NCBI GenBank assembly: GCA_028713675.1
Contig: JAQTNV010000004.1
Span: forward strand, 1-64,000
Direction of reading: 5' to 3'
DNA from: a bacterium
Lineage (GTDB): Bacteria; Desulfobacterota; JAPLJL01
DNA: 64,000 nt
Under the pieces are notes generated by a model, which did no database searches, was not told the DNA's origin, and worked only from the letters and a program-made list of their open reading frames with translations. Made by a program: the position numbers and the translations under genes. Positions 8,211 to 17,443 of this stretch are shown piece by piece; the first letter of the stretch is position 1, and each line of letters begins with the position of its first letter.

Positions 8211-9038
8211 TCAGAGGACGATCTCCATCCCCTCGTAGGCGGCCAGGCAGTTCGGAAATTCCTTCTGGGCCATCTGCTCGATTTTTTTAACGATCAGGTC
8301 TGTATGGGAAGGTTCGTGGTGCCAGAGGATCAATTGCTTGACCTTCGCGGCCCGGGCCAACTTTATCCCCTCCGCCCAGGTGGAATGACCCCAACCCAGC
8401 TTTTTTGGGTATTCGTCTTCCGTGTAAGCGGCGTCGTAAAATAAAACGTCGGCGTCCCGGGCGGACTTGAGCAGATTGGGATCAATTTCCTGGCTATGCT
8501 CTGTATCGGTGGCGTAAGTAACGACTTTGCCTTCGTAATTGATCCGATACGAAACGCAGCTGTCGGGGTGCCGGGCCGGATAAGTGCTGACCTGGACATC
8601 GCCGAGATTGAAATTCTGGTTGGCGCTGATCTCGATGAATTCCATCTGGGACATCATTTCGTCGAGGCGGACCGGAAAATAAGGAGCGCTCATCTGTCCG
8701 TCGAGTATTGAGCGCAGACTGGTCCCGGCCTTGTTTTCCCCATAAATCCGGAAGTGGTTGTTGGGCGAGTAGCCGGGGGCAAAGAAAGGCAGTCCCATGA
8801 TGTGATCCCAGTGATAATGGGTCAGAAGGATCGAAGCGGAGATCTTTCCCTCCGTAATCAGTTTCATTCCCAGTTCCCGGATCCCGGTCCCCGCGTCCAG
8901 AATCAGGAGTTCCTTCCCCGCGCGGATTTCAATGCAGGAGGTGTTCCCGCCGAAGTGGGCGGTTTTGGGACCGGGGGAGGGAATACTGCCCCGGGCTCCC
9001 CAGACGGTCAGGACCATTTTCCCAGTTTTTGCTTTCAT
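8211..9038 (-). CDS. MBL-fold hydrolase, phosphodiesterase-like
   Basis: The protein has about 275 residues from the chosen ATG. The sequence opens with LTVWGARGSIPSPGP, then FGGNTSC, DAGTGIRELG, the metal motif LTHYHWDHIMG, ARHPDSCVSYRI, YATDTEH, and the C-terminal block LGWGHSTW followed by LWHHEPSHTD. This is the pattern of cyclic-nucleotide phosphodiesterase/PhnP/RNase Z-like MBL proteins; the substrate is unknown. The frame extends upstream to a TTG at 9092, but GGAAAG lies 8 bp before the ATG at 9038, so that start is preferred. An ATG at 9044 is too close to the box. Confidence 0.82.
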   Translation of the reverse strand: MKAKTGKMVLTVWGARGSIPSPGPKTAHFGGNTSCIEIRAGKELLILDAGTGIRELGMKLITEGKISASILLTHYHWDHIMGLPFFAPGYSPNNHFRIYGENKAGTSLRSILDGQMSAPYFPVRLDEMMSQMEFIEISANQNFNLGDVQVSTYPARHPDSCVSYRINYEGKVVTYATDTEHSQEIDPNLLKSARDADVLFYDAAYTEDEYPKKLGWGHSTWAEGIKLARAAKVKQLILWHHEPSHTDLIVKKIEQMAQKEFPNCLAAYEGMEIVL

Positions 9039-9132
9039 TTTCATTTCTTTCCGGAAAGGGGACAAAAATAAAAATCGTTCATTATCCCGCAACTGTTTTT
9101 TTCGAATTCCGGCAAAGCCGGCTTGCTCTCAA

Positions 9133-9918
9133 TTACCTCCGGAATTTGGCAAAATCCGGTTTGCGTTTTTCCAGGAAAGCGTTCATGCCTTCTTTAAATT
9201 CTTCGCTTCCATATGTTGATTTCAACATTTCCATCCCGTGCAGGAAGGAAGGGTAGAGAAGATCCGCTTCGAAATTCAGGGAAAGCCGGGCGATTCTCAG
9301 GGCCTGGGGACTCATTTCCAGGATCCGGCGGGCGATCCGCTCAACCTCTACCGCGAGTTTCTGGCGGGGAAACACATGGTTAACCAGGCCGAATTCCAGG
9401 GCTTCCCGGGCCGAATACCGCTGGCAGAGGAAAATAATCTCCCGGGCCCGTTTTTCCCCGACAATCCGGGGCAGAAGCTGGGTCCCGCCCCAGATCGGGA
9501 CGCTTCCCACCGTGGGACCGACCTGGCCGAAGACCGCTTCTTCGGCGGCAATCGTCAGGTCGCAGAAGAGGTGGATTTCATGCCCGCCGCCCAGACAGTA
9601 CCCATTGACCGCCGCGATAATCGGCTTGGTGAGGGCCCGCATGGTGGTGGAGAGGCGAAGGCATTTCCGGAGGAAAATCATGCCGGTGTCGGGGGTCAGA
9701 GCGACCATTTCGGAAACGTCGCCCCCGGTACAAAAAGCCCGATCCCCGGCTCCCGTCAGCACAGTCACGCCGATCCGATGGTCCTGATCCGCATCGGTAA
9801 AAGCTTCAGTCAATTCCTCCAGGGTTTGGGAACGGAAGGAATTCAGTTTGTCCGGACGATTGATCACCATCCGGGCCAGCCCGTTTTCCTTGGTATAGAT
9901 AATATCCTTGAAATCCAT
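9133..9918 (-). CDS. Enoyl-CoA hydratase/isomerase family, MenB/BadI-like
   Basis: The protein has about 261 residues. The crotonase core is intact: the oxyanion-hole segments (AFCTGGD and NGYCLGGGHE) and the block FGQVGPTVGSVPIWGG, followed by PRIVGEKRAREIIFLC. That last block resembles naphthoyl-CoA synthase (MenB) and 2-ketocyclohexanecarboxyl-CoA hydrolase (BadI) more than classic hydratases. One catalytic Glu (GGGHEIHL) is kept, but the second hydratase Glu is replaced by Gly (QVGPTVG). It is probably a ring-forming or ring-opening acyl-CoA enzyme, or an atypical hydratase. The ATG at 9918 with GGGA 7 bp upstream is preferred over a TTG at 9945. Confidence 0.82.
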   Translation of the reverse strand: MDFKDIIYTKENGLARMVINRPDKLNSFRSQTLEELTEAFTDADQDHRIGVTVLTGAGDRAFCTGGDVSEMVALTPDTGMIFLRKCLRLSTTMRALTKPIIAAVNGYCLGGGHEIHLFCDLTIAAEEAVFGQVGPTVGSVPIWGGTQLLPRIVGEKRAREIIFLCQRYSAREALEFGLVNHVFPRQKLAVEVERIARRILEMSPQALRIARLSLNFEADLLYPSFLHGMEMLKSTYGSEEFKEGMNAFLEKRKPDFAKFRR

Positions 9919-10077
9919 GAAATTATCCCGGGTTTTCAGATGCAAATCCCGATTATCCCCCGTGCCGGAACTTAATTGTAAACTTATATCATTATTTGCC
10001 GTTGGGACGCAAATATCATTGCTGATTTTCCCTGATCGGGGTAAAATCGCTTAAATTATCAGGAGGTTACGAAATAT

Positions 10078-12699
10078 ATGCTGGAAAAATTAGATATCAG
10101 GACCCGGGCGATCATTGTTTTCCTGCTTACTATTGTGGTCGGTTTCCCGGTCATGCTTTCCTATGCACTTGTCCTTTTTTCCCTTTTCACTAATGCGGCC
10201 TCGGTTTCCAAATACACGGCCATTTCAGTCCTGTCCGTGCTGTTCGTTTTGGTTCTGGCTCATATTTATGTGATTATACGGGCTCTCCGGCCTTTGGCGG
10301 ACTTTCTCAACCGGCCCAAGGATGGAGACGGAGACAAGGCGGTCCGGGCCACGATTACCGCCCCTCTGGTCATCAGCGGTTTTTCCCTGATTACCTGGCC
10401 GGTGGGGACTTTTTCCGCCTTGGTCTTTTTTTCCGTTCTGTTTCCTCTCCCCATGTCCGAATCGATCCAGGTGGTGGTTGCCGGGGGCTGCGTCGGGATC
10501 CTGGTTACCCTCATCCAGTATTACCTCACCCGCCTGATCCTCGGACCGGAGCGACGGAAAATCACCGAAATATACCCGGATTACTGGAAGAATCCGGCCA
10601 ACCGCCCGCGCTTTGGGGTCCGTTACAGCATCCTGGCATCTTCCATGCTGCTGATCCTGGCCAGCCTGCTGTTTGCGGGGATCATGAATTATTCCCAGGC
10701 ATCGCTGGCCCTGATCCGTCAGGTCGGGAAGGAAAGGGCGCGGGAGCTGAAACTGTTCACCCAGTCCCTGGGATCGAACCAGTCCCAGGAAGGCCTGTCT
10801 GAGGCAGTTTCCAACCAGTTTCCCAAGGGTTTCGCGGACGGTGTTTATGTAATGGATCGGAACGGCCGCCTCCAGGTCCAGCGGGGAGGAAAACCGGATC
10901 CAGACATTGTCCAGGCGGTTTTACGGAACCGGGGCGCGCATCCGGAGGGACCGGTTTCGTCCACGGCCCTCTTGATTTCCACCCCGGATTCCGCGAACCA
11001 GAACTGGTTCATCGGGGCCAACCGGGAGGGGATCTTCATCATCGCCTCCCAGGATTTCTCCTCCGGAGAATCGACGGTTTTCTCCATCGATTCCTGGGAG
11101 CGGCATAAGAATCTGATCGGCGACATAAAAAAATCCACCACAATTCTGACTATTTTCGCACTCCTGATCGCGGCTCTCATCGTCAGTTTCTCCGCTTACG
11201 ATCTTTCCCGCCCGATTAACGAGATCCGGAAACTGCTCTCGGGGATCAGCAAGGGAGACCTGTCCCGCGACCTGGATATGATTTCCGAAAGCGAAATCGG
11301 GGATATGGCGATCAATCTCAAACAGATGGTCAATGGTCTCCGGGACATGATCGGCCAGGTCGAGGCTTCCGCCGGCGCGGTGGAAGAGAAGATTGCCGGC
11401 ATGCGGAACTCCAGCCGGGGGGTAATGGACGGGATTGAAACCCAGCAGCAGGAAACCGAGAAGACCTTCGCCTCGATGGACGGGATCAATTCCTCGATCG
11501 GGGGGATCGGGGAAAATTTGGAGCTCCTGGTTTCCTCGGTTCAGGATATCTCTTCCTCGGTTTACCAGATGGATGCCCTGATCGGGGAAGTGGCCGAGAA
11601 CATTGAAAGCCTTTCCCACTCGGCGAGCGAAAGCACCGCCGCGATCAGCCAGATCGCGAGTTCGGTCGGCGAGATCCGGGGCCGGGGCGAGAACCTCTCG
11701 CTGAAATCCCGGGAGGCCCTGGACTCCATGGAGGCGATGGAAGGCTCGATTCGCAAGATCGAGGAGAACGCCCGCCAGACCTCCAAGCTTTCCGACCAGG
11801 TGCAGGAAGACGCCGAGACCGGGTTCAAGAGCGTGCTTGCCACACTCGAGGGGATCGGCAAGATCCGGGAAGCCATCCGGGAGACCGCCAAGGTCGTGGA
11901 AGTGCTGGGCGGGAGGATCGAGGAAATCAGCACGGTTTTGACCGTGATTGACGAGGTGACCGAGGAAACCGGCCTGCTTTCCCTGAATGCCTCGATTATC
12001 GCAGCCCAGGCCGGGGAGCACGGGCGCGGGTTCGCGGTCGTTGCCGATGAAATCAAGGCCCTGGCGGAACGGACGACCGAATCCACCCGGGAGATTTCCG
12101 GCCTGATCCAGAGCATTCAGACGGAGAGCCGGAGCGCGGTCCAGCGGGTCAATGAAGGGCAGGAACGGATTGAGGTCGGGGTGAAGCTCGCCCGGGAATC
12201 CGGGGAGGCGCTTTCCCTGATTGTCAATTCCAGCCAGAAGACCCGGAGCATGATCGAGGACATTGTCCGGACGACCACCGATCAGGCCCAGCGGACCCAG
12301 AGCTTCTTCAGCTTCATCGCCGTGATCAACCAGATGCTTTCGGAAACCAACCGGGCCCTGAAGGAGCAGGGCGAAGGGGCTTTGCGGATAACCGAGGCCT
12401 CCGCCCGGATGCAGGAGATTTCAGATCAGATCAATAAGGCGGCCAAGGAAGAAGCCTCCGGAAGCAAGCAGATCACCCGGGCGATTGAAAATTTGAATGA
12501 AATTTCCAAATATATCAGCCAGGCCCAGAAAGGGCTGGCGGGTTCCAGCCAGAAAATCCTGGGGGCGGTGGGCAATATCAAGAAGGTAATTTCCGAGAAT
12601 ACCCAGGAACTGGTCCGGATCAAGGACGGAATGGAAGAAATATTCGCCCGCTCCTCCGAGTTGAGGATGCTGGTGGATCGGTTCAAAACCAAAAAATAG
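10078..12699 (+). CDS. Methyl-accepting chemotaxis protein
   Basis: This is an 873-residue transducer. The N-terminus holds several membrane helices (about 12-35, 45-68, 100-123, 130-150 and 183-205), more than the usual two, followed by a periplasmic sensor of about 145 residues and a last helix (about 352-372). A HAMP domain follows ([20 protein letters not shown]), then a long coiled coil. The signalling hairpin (about 630-660) reads [20 protein letters not shown] followed by [14 protein letters not shown], somewhat diverged from the canonical EAARAGE tip. No CheR/CheB pentapeptide is seen at the C-terminus. The start has AGGAGG. No other chemotaxis gene is nearby; ligand unknown. Confidence 0.93.
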   Translation: MLEKLDIRTRAIIVFLLTIVVGFPVMLSYALVLFSLFTNAASVSKYTAISVLSVLFVLVLAHIYVIIRALRPLADFLNRPKDGDGDKAVRATITAPLVISGFSLITWPVGTFSALVFFSVLFPLPMSESIQVVVAGGCVGILVTLIQYYLTRLILGPERRKITEIYPDYWKNPANRPRFGVRYSILASSMLLILASLLFAGIMNYSQASLALIRQVGKERARELKLFTQSLGSNQSQEGLSEAVSNQFPKGFADGVYVMDRNGRLQVQRGGKPDPDIVQAVLRNRGAHPEGPVSSTALLISTPDSANQNWFIGANREGIFIIASQDFSSGESTVFSIDSWERHKNLIGDIKKSTTILTIFALLIAALIVSFSAYDLSRPINEIRKLLSGISKGDLSRDLDMISESEIGDMAINLKQMVNGLRDMIGQVEASAGAVEEKIAGMRNSSRGVMDGIETQQQETEKTFASMDGINSSIGGIGENLELLVSSVQDISSSVYQMDALIGEVAENIESLSHSASESTAAISQIASSVGEIRGRGENLSLKSREALDSMEAMEGSIRKIEENARQTSKLSDQVQEDAETGFKSVLATLEGIGKIREAIRETAKVVEVLGGRIEEISTVLTVIDEVTEETGLLSLNASIIAAQAGEHGRGFAVVADEIKALAERTTESTREISGLIQSIQTESRSAVQRVNEGQERIEVGVKLARESGEALSLIVNSSQKTRSMIEDIVRTTTDQAQRTQSFFSFIAVINQMLSETNRALKEQGEGALRITEASARMQEISDQINKAAKEEASGSKQITRAIENLNEISKYISQAQKGLAGSSQKILGAVGNIKKVISENTQELVRIKDGMEEIFARSSELRMLVDRFKTKK

Positions 12700-12713
12700 G
12701 CATTCGGAGGAAA

Positions 12714-13895
12714 ATGATGAAGGAAGCCTTGATCTTAAGCCGGGCGCGGACACCCCTGGGCAGTTTTCAGGGAAGTCTCAGTTCCATACCCTCCACCAGG
12801 CTGGGCGGCCTGGTAATCGCCGAGGCGGTTCGCCGCGCGGGGATTCCCAAAACCGAAGTGGAACAGGTGATCATGGGTTGCGTCCTCCCGGCCGGCCTGG
12901 GGCAGGCCCCCGCCCGGCAGGCCACGCTTCTCGCCGGACTGGACCCCCGGGTCAGTTCCCTGACCGTGAACAAGGTCTGCGGTTCCGGCCTCAAGGCGGT
13001 GGCTCTGGCCGCCCAGGAAATCTGGCTCGGGAATTCCGAATTGCTGGTGGGGGGAGGAATGGAGTCCATGACCGGGGCTCCCTATCTTTTAAAGCAGGCC
13101 CGGGGGGGATTCCGGATGGGCAACGGGGAAGTGGTGGACGGCATGATCCACGACGGCCTCTGGGACCCGTACGCGAACTGCCACATGGGCAGTTTCGCCG
13201 ACAAAACCGCCGACGATTATAAAATTACCCGCGCGGAGCAGGATGAATTCGCAGCCGAGAGCTATCGACGGGCTTTGAAATCCCAGGCCGAAGGCAGGTT
13301 CAAAGAGGAAATCGTCCCGGTGGAGATTCCGATGAAGAAAGGTGAACCCGTCGTCATCTCCGAGGACGAGGAACCCAAGCGGGTCAAATTCGAGAAGATT
13401 CCCGCCTTGCCCCCGGCGTTTAATAAAAATGGAACGGTGACCGCCGCCAATGCCTCCTCGATCAACGACGGGGCGGCCGCCCTGGTCCTGGCTTCAGCCG
13501 AGAAAGCCCGGGCCCTGAAGTTGAAACCCCTGGCCCGGGTGCTGGCCTATGGCGAGCACAGCCAGGAACCCCAGTGGTTTGCCACCGCCCCGCCCGCTTC
13601 CATCGAAAAAGCTCTGCAAAAGGCCGGCCTGAAGGTCAAGGATATCGATGTTTTTGAAATCAACGAGGCTTTCTCGGTCGTGACCCTGTATGCGCTCAGG
13701 CAGCTGAAGATCGACCCGGCCAAGGTTAACATTTACGGAGGGGCGGCCGCGATCGGCCATCCCATCGGGGCTTCGGGGGCCAGGCTGCTTTGCACCCTGA
13801 TCACGGTGCTTAAAGACCGGGGCGGGCGTTACGGACTGGCTTCTCTCTGTGTAGGAGGCGGCGAGGCGGTCACCATGATTATTGAGAAAATTTAG
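12714..13895 (+). CDS. Acetyl-CoA C-acyltransferase (thiolase)
   Basis: This 393-residue classical thiolase has all catalytic residues: the nucleophilic Cys in VNKVCGSGLKA (about 89), NEAF (about 320), His in IGHPIGASGA (about 347) and the second Cys in LCVGGGEA (about 378). It cleaves 3-ketoacyl-CoA with CoA or condenses two acetyl-CoA. GGAGG lies just ahead of two adjacent ATG codons. It opens a rightward unit with an acyl-CoA dehydrogenase and a crotonase, which suggests a short beta-oxidation cassette. It is a useful contrast to the residue-less thiolase-fold proteins at 32.9-35.3 kb. Confidence 0.96.
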   Translation: MMKEALILSRARTPLGSFQGSLSSIPSTRLGGLVIAEAVRRAGIPKTEVEQVIMGCVLPAGLGQAPARQATLLAGLDPRVSSLTVNKVCGSGLKAVALAAQEIWLGNSELLVGGGMESMTGAPYLLKQARGGFRMGNGEVVDGMIHDGLWDPYANCHMGSFADKTADDYKITRAEQDEFAAESYRRALKSQAEGRFKEEIVPVEIPMKKGEPVVISEDEEPKRVKFEKIPALPPAFNKNGTVTAANASSINDGAAALVLASAEKARALKLKPLARVLAYGEHSQEPQWFATAPPASIEKALQKAGLKVKDIDVFEINEAFSVVTLYALRQLKIDPAKVNIYGGAAAIGHPIGASGARLLCTLITVLKDRGGRYGLASLCVGGGEAVTMIIEKI

Positions 13896-13896
13896 A

Positions 13897-13938
13897 GCAA
13901 AGTGCATAGTGCATAGGGCATAGAGCATAGAGCAAAAG
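13897..13938. repeat. Heptamer tandem array (GCATAGR), 6 units
   Basis: Units GCAAAGT, GCATAGT, GCATAGG, GCATAGA, GCATAGA, GCAAAAG begin directly after the thiolase stop codon. The same unit recurs at 14515-14556 and 31755-31782. Confidence 0.9.
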
Positions 13939-13965
13939 CAAACAGATAAAACCTAAGTAATTTAA

Positions 13966-14511
13966 ATGAAGAAAATCGGGGTAATTTCCGACACGCATAT
14001 AATGAACAAGGGGATGAATCTGCGGTCCGCCTGGAACCGGTTTCTCACCCGGAACGATCAGCCCTTGCCGGAGGTCCTGACGCGGGAGTTCGAAGGGGTG
14101 GACCTGATCATTCACTGCGGCGACCTGGTGGAATTATGGGTTCTGGACATGCTCAGGGAAATCGCCCCGGTGGAAGCGGTGGCCGGCAATATGGACGGTT
14201 CCGAGGCCCGCCAGGAACTTCCGGTCAAGAAAAATCTGGAAATTGAAGGAATGAAGCTCGGGATCATTCATGGCGGGGGATCTCCGCACGGAATGATTGA
14301 CCGGATCATTCCGGAATTCAGCGGGGTTGACGCGATTCTCTTCGGCCACACTCACGCCCCCTTTGCGGAAACCCGGGACGGGATTCTATTTTTCAACCCC
14401 GGGAGTCCGACCGATCGGAGGTTCGCCCCTTATAACTCCCTGGGGATCCTGACCATCGATCCCAGCGATCCCGGACAAAAAATAAAGGGCAAGATAATAA
14501 GGTTGGACTAA
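13966..14511 (+). CDS. YfcE/MJ0936-type metallophosphoesterase
   Basis: This 181-residue protein has the calcineurin-like phosphoesterase motifs in order: ISDTHIM (about 5), HCGDLVE (about 48), GNMDG (about 71), IHGGG (about 101) and FGHTHAPF (about 126). Family members hydrolyse phosphodiesters with two metal ions; physiological substrates are mostly unknown. It lies between thiolase and acyl-CoA dehydrogenase genes with heptamer arrays on both sides, so co-transcription is possible, but a functional link to beta-oxidation is not evident. No clear ribosome binding site is seen before the ATG. Confidence 0.88.
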   Translation: MKKIGVISDTHIMNKGMNLRSAWNRFLTRNDQPLPEVLTREFEGVDLIIHCGDLVELWVLDMLREIAPVEAVAGNMDGSEARQELPVKKNLEIEGMKLGIIHGGGSPHGMIDRIIPEFSGVDAILFGHTHAPFAETRDGILFFNPGSPTDRRFAPYNSLGILTIDPSDPGQKIKGKIIRLD

Positions 14512-14514
14512 AGC

Positions 14515-14556
14515 GCATATAGCATAGGGCATGGAGCATGGAGCATAGGGCAAAAA
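14515..14556. repeat. Heptamer tandem array (GCATAGG/GCATGGA), 6 units
   Basis: Units GCATATA, GCATAGG, GCATGGA, GCATGGA, GCATAGG, GCAAAAA follow the phosphoesterase stop codon directly. Confidence 0.9.
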
Positions 14557-14610
14557 ATAAAGAGTAAGAAAAAGATGACCGCCAGGAAGAATATATTTTA
14601 ATGTTTTTTT

Positions 14611-14650
14611 CTAACCACCAAGCTACCTAAATATCTAACCACCTAAATTA
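14611..14650. repeat. Octamer tandem array (CTAACCAC), 5 units
   Basis: Units CTAACCAC, CAAGCTAC, CTAAATAT, CTAACCAC, CTAAATTA end just before the GGAGG box of the acyl-CoA dehydrogenase gene. Confidence 0.8.
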
Positions 14651-14665
14651 CGGAGGGAGGAAATA

Positions 14666-15814
14666 ATGACCGAGATTGTTTTGACCGAGGAACAGCGGAT
14701 GATCAGGGAAGTGGTGGAAAGTTTTGTCCGGAAAGAGATCGAGCCGATCGCTTCCCGGATTGACGAGGAAGAAAAATTTCCCGAGGGGATCTTCCGAAAA
14801 ATGGGTGAATTCGGCCTGCTCGGGGTTCTGCTGCCCAAGGAACACGGGGGCGCGGACGCCGGGGCGGTGGCGGCGACCGTGGTAATCGAGGTGATTTCCA
14901 AGGTCCAGGCTTCCGTCGGCCTTTCGTTCGGGGCTCACGCGGTTCTCTGCGCCAACAACCTGAGGGAGAATTGCAGCCAGAGGCAGAAGGATAAATACCT
15001 ACCCGGCCTGGCTTCGGGCAAGTCGATCGGGGCCATGGCCCTGACCGAGCCGGAAGCAGGTTCGGACGCGATGGGAATCAAGACCCACGCCGTTAAAAAA
15101 GGCGACGAATATATCCTGAACGGCACCAAAACCTTTATTACCAACGGCCCGGTAGCCGATGTTTTTCTGGTTTACGCCAAGAGCCTGAACATCAAAGACC
15201 AGAAAATCCCTCTCTCGGCCTTCATCGTGGAAAAAGGCTATCCCGGATTCTCCGTGGGCAAGAAGATCACCAAGATGGGGATGAGGGCCTCTCCCACCTC
15301 GGAGCTGATCTTTGAGGATTGCCGGGTGCCGGCGGAGAACCTGATCGGGGGGGAAGGGAAGGCCCTGAATATGATCTGGCGGGGACTGAATGTGGAACGG
15401 ATCACCCTTTCCGGGATCTGCCTGGGAATCCTTCATTCCTGCCTGGACACCGCCACCCGCTATTCGCTGGAAAGGCGGCAGTTCGGCAAGCCCATCGCGG
15501 ACTTCCAGATGATCCAGCAGATGATCGCCGACATGTCCACCCGGATCAGCGCGGCGCACCTCCTGGTCTATTACGCCGCCCAGGAAGCGGACCGGGGCCG
15601 GAGGGTGAACCGGGAAGCCGCCGAGGCCAAGCTGTTCGCTTCCGAAGCCGCCACTCAGGCGGCCCTGGACACCATCCAGATCCTCGGGGGCTACGGTTAT
15701 ACCCGGGAATTCCCGGTGGAGCGCTGGATGCGGGATGCCAAGCTGATGGAAATCGGGGCTGGGACTTCGCAGATCATGCGTTACATCATCGCCAAGGAGA
15801 TTCTGAAAAAGTAA
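14666..15814 (+). CDS. Acyl-CoA dehydrogenase, isovaleryl/long-chain type
   Basis: This 382-residue FAD enzyme has the family signatures ALTEPEAGSDA (about 124-134) and ILGGYGYTREFPVERWMRDA (about 343-362). At the usual catalytic-base position near the C-terminus the motif is GAGTSQI with Ala instead of Glu. An alternative Glu is present in LNVERITLSG (about 243). That swap is the known arrangement of isovaleryl-CoA and long-chain acyl-CoA dehydrogenases, so the enzyme should be active with the base in the alternate position. It introduces the alpha-beta double bond of an acyl-CoA. The start has GGAGG. It sits between thiolase and crotonase genes. Confidence 0.95.
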   Translation: MTEIVLTEEQRMIREVVESFVRKEIEPIASRIDEEEKFPEGIFRKMGEFGLLGVLLPKEHGGADAGAVAATVVIEVISKVQASVGLSFGAHAVLCANNLRENCSQRQKDKYLPGLASGKSIGAMALTEPEAGSDAMGIKTHAVKKGDEYILNGTKTFITNGPVADVFLVYAKSLNIKDQKIPLSAFIVEKGYPGFSVGKKITKMGMRASPTSELIFEDCRVPAENLIGGEGKALNMIWRGLNVERITLSGICLGILHSCLDTATRYSLERRQFGKPIADFQMIQQMIADMSTRISAAHLLVYYAAQEADRGRRVNREAAEAKLFASEAATQAALDTIQILGGYGYTREFPVERWMRDAKLMEIGAGTSQIMRYIIAKEILKK

Positions 15815-15829
15815 GTGAAGGGGCTGACC

Positions 15830-16591
15830 ATGGAATATAAGACGATTAAATTCGAAAAGGACGGGCCCATCGGGATTCTGACCCTGAACCGGCCGGAAAA
15901 AAGAAACGCGATCAATTCCCAGATGCTCGACGATCTTTACGCTTTTTTCACCGAGCGTCTGACTGATTCCGAAACCCGGGTGCTGATCATGAAAGGGGCG
16001 GGGAGCGTTTGGTGCTCCGGGGCGGACATCAAGGAACCGGCGATCAATATGCTGGACAACCCCACCCCCGCCGTGGTTTACACCGGCCAGCGGAGGTATT
16101 CGGAGATAATCCTATTGATGCGCCGGGTGCCGCAGCCGATCATCGCGGCCGTTCAGGGGCCGGCCATGGGGGCGGGTTTCAGCTTCGCCCTGGCCTGCGA
16201 TATCCGGATCGCCACCGGGAAGGCCAGGTTTGTGGGAACGTATATCAATATCGGTTTGGGTGGGGCGGACATGGGCTCGAGTTATCTGCTCCCCCGGCTG
16301 ATCGGGTCGGCCCGGGCATATCGTTACCTGTTGACCGGGGATGATATCTGGCCCCCGGAAGCCGAAAAGATCGGCCTGGTCAGCCAGGTGGTGGACGATG
16401 AAAATGAATTGTTCCAGACCGCAATGCAAATGGCCCAGAATATGTGCACCAAGAACCCGCTGGGGCTCCGGATGACCAAGGAAGCCCTGAATCAGAACCT
16501 GGACGCCGGGAGCCTGGAACAGGCGCTCCTCCTGGAGGACCGCAACCAGACCATGCTCCTGCTGGGATTTCCGCAGGCGTTGCATAGATAA
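15830..16591 (+). CDS. Enoyl-CoA hydratase/isomerase family protein
   Basis: The crotonase-fold protein has about 253 residues. Oxyanion-hole segments WCSGADI and GPAMGAGFSFALACD are present. Both glutamates of classic enoyl-CoA hydratase are absent: the first lies in GAGFSFAL and the second in TYINIGLGGAD. An Asp at GGADMGSSYLLPR matches the Asp used by dienoyl-CoA isomerases. It may be an isomerase or hydrolase rather than a hydratase. AAGGGG lies 6 bp before the ATG at 15830; an in-frame GTG at 15815 right after the dehydrogenase stop is less likely. It ends the rightward acyl-CoA unit before a terminator. Confidence 0.85.
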   Translation: MEYKTIKFEKDGPIGILTLNRPEKRNAINSQMLDDLYAFFTERLTDSETRVLIMKGAGSVWCSGADIKEPAINMLDNPTPAVVYTGQRRYSEIILLMRRVPQPIIAAVQGPAMGAGFSFALACDIRIATGKARFVGTYINIGLGGADMGSSYLLPRLIGSARAYRYLLTGDDIWPPEAEKIGLVSQVVDDENELFQTAMQMAQNMCTKNPLGLRMTKEALNQNLDAGSLEQALLLEDRNQTMLLLGFPQALHR

Positions 16592-16654
16592 CAAAGGGAT
16601 CAAGGGGTCGAGGATTCAAAGGTTCCAGTGATAAAAATAAGAGGCGGAATAGAA

Positions 16655-16682
16655 AAAGGGAGCCGGTAAAACGGCTCCCTTT
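16655..16682. terminator. Bidirectional Rho-independent terminator
   Basis: The 11-bp stem AAAGGGAGCCG / CGGCTCCCTTT with a 6-nt loop ends in TTTAATT on the plus strand. It separates the acyl-CoA unit from the leftward pyrD region. Confidence 0.88.
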
Positions 16683-16723
16683 TAATTATTAATATTCGGT
16701 ATTTTGACTCGAACCCTGCCCCC

Positions 16724-17443
16724 TTAGGGCCTAGCTTTTTTCCGTTTCCAGCTCCGATAAATGAGATAAGCTGCCAAGGCCAGGATAACCAGCCCCAGCA
16801 CGCCGATTAAGGACATGACCAAGACGCTGGGAGGCTGCCGGAAAGTGGCGGTCATGACCACCCCGCCGGGTTCGGCCAGCTTGGTGACCGGGATTTTCCA
16901 GAAGAGTATCTTCCCTTCCACTTTGTTGGCGTTGTTTGCCAGGATCTTGAGCGGGGTCTGCAGGCGGTAATTGAAATAGGAGCGCGAAAGAATCGATACA
17001 ATGGCGTTTTGTTTCCTGGGGTCGCCGGCCTGCTGGGACAGGATCTCGCTGATTTTCTGACCGATGCCCTGCAGGGAACGGGAATAGACAAAATCCCCGT
17101 TGGGATTCTGGCTAAACTTGACCTCTCCGAAAAAGTCCCCGTTTTTACCGAAAGAACTCACGGCGGATTTCAGATCCGGGATTTTTACCTCGAAGTATAA
17201 TGTATTAACTATTTTTTCCTTGTCTGCCGTAAATTTTGAAATTACGGCCTGGGGGGGAAGGAGGGCCTGGATTTTCGCCTGGTCAAACAGATCGTCAAGC
17301 TTCATTTGCTCGCGGATCTGGCGGGCCACCTTGAGCTGGATCGTGATGTTGGCGGAACCGTCCCGGTTGACGACCAGATTTTCATCGTAGTTCAGGCATC
17401 CGGTCAGCATGATCAGGGCGAGGAAAAGAAAGATCCGTTTCAT
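16724..17443 (-). CDS. LppM-like lipoprotein with C-terminal membrane anchor
   Basis: This 239-residue protein has a lipobox LTGC (Cys about 16) and then LNYDENLVVNRDGSANITI, the opening typical of LppM/DUF3153-type domains. A C-terminal membrane helix (about 208-230) is followed by the basic tail RSWKRKKARP. The function of the family is poorly known; it acts at the cell envelope. The start ATG overlaps the pyrD stop by 4 bp (ATGA), with GGAG inside pyrD, so translation is coupled to pyrD. Confidence 0.72.
   Translation of the reverse strand: MKRIFLFLALIMLTGCLNYDENLVVNRDGSANITIQLKVARQIREQMKLDDLFDQAKIQALLPPQAVISKFTADKEKIVNTLYFEVKIPDLKSAVSSFGKNGDFFGEVKFSQNPNGDFVYSRSLQGIGQKISEILSQQAGDPRKQNAIVSILSRSYFNYRLQTPLKILANNANKVEGKILFWKIPVTKLAEPGGVVMTATFRQPPSVLVMSLIGVLGLVILALAAYLIYRSWKRKKARP

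Noticed and set aside
9105-9125. GCCGGC-type hairpin after the crotonase gene as a terminator
   Set aside because: The short stem is not followed by a T run on the minus strand.
13897-14650. Repeat clusters considered as a possible CRISPR array
   Set aside because: Units are 7-8 bp without spacers, and no cas gene is in the window.
12714-16591. Unit considered as a complete beta-oxidation operon
   Set aside because: No 3-hydroxyacyl-CoA dehydrogenase is in the unit and the crotonase lacks hydratase glutamates; a phosphoesterase is interposed. I call it only an acyl-CoA unit.
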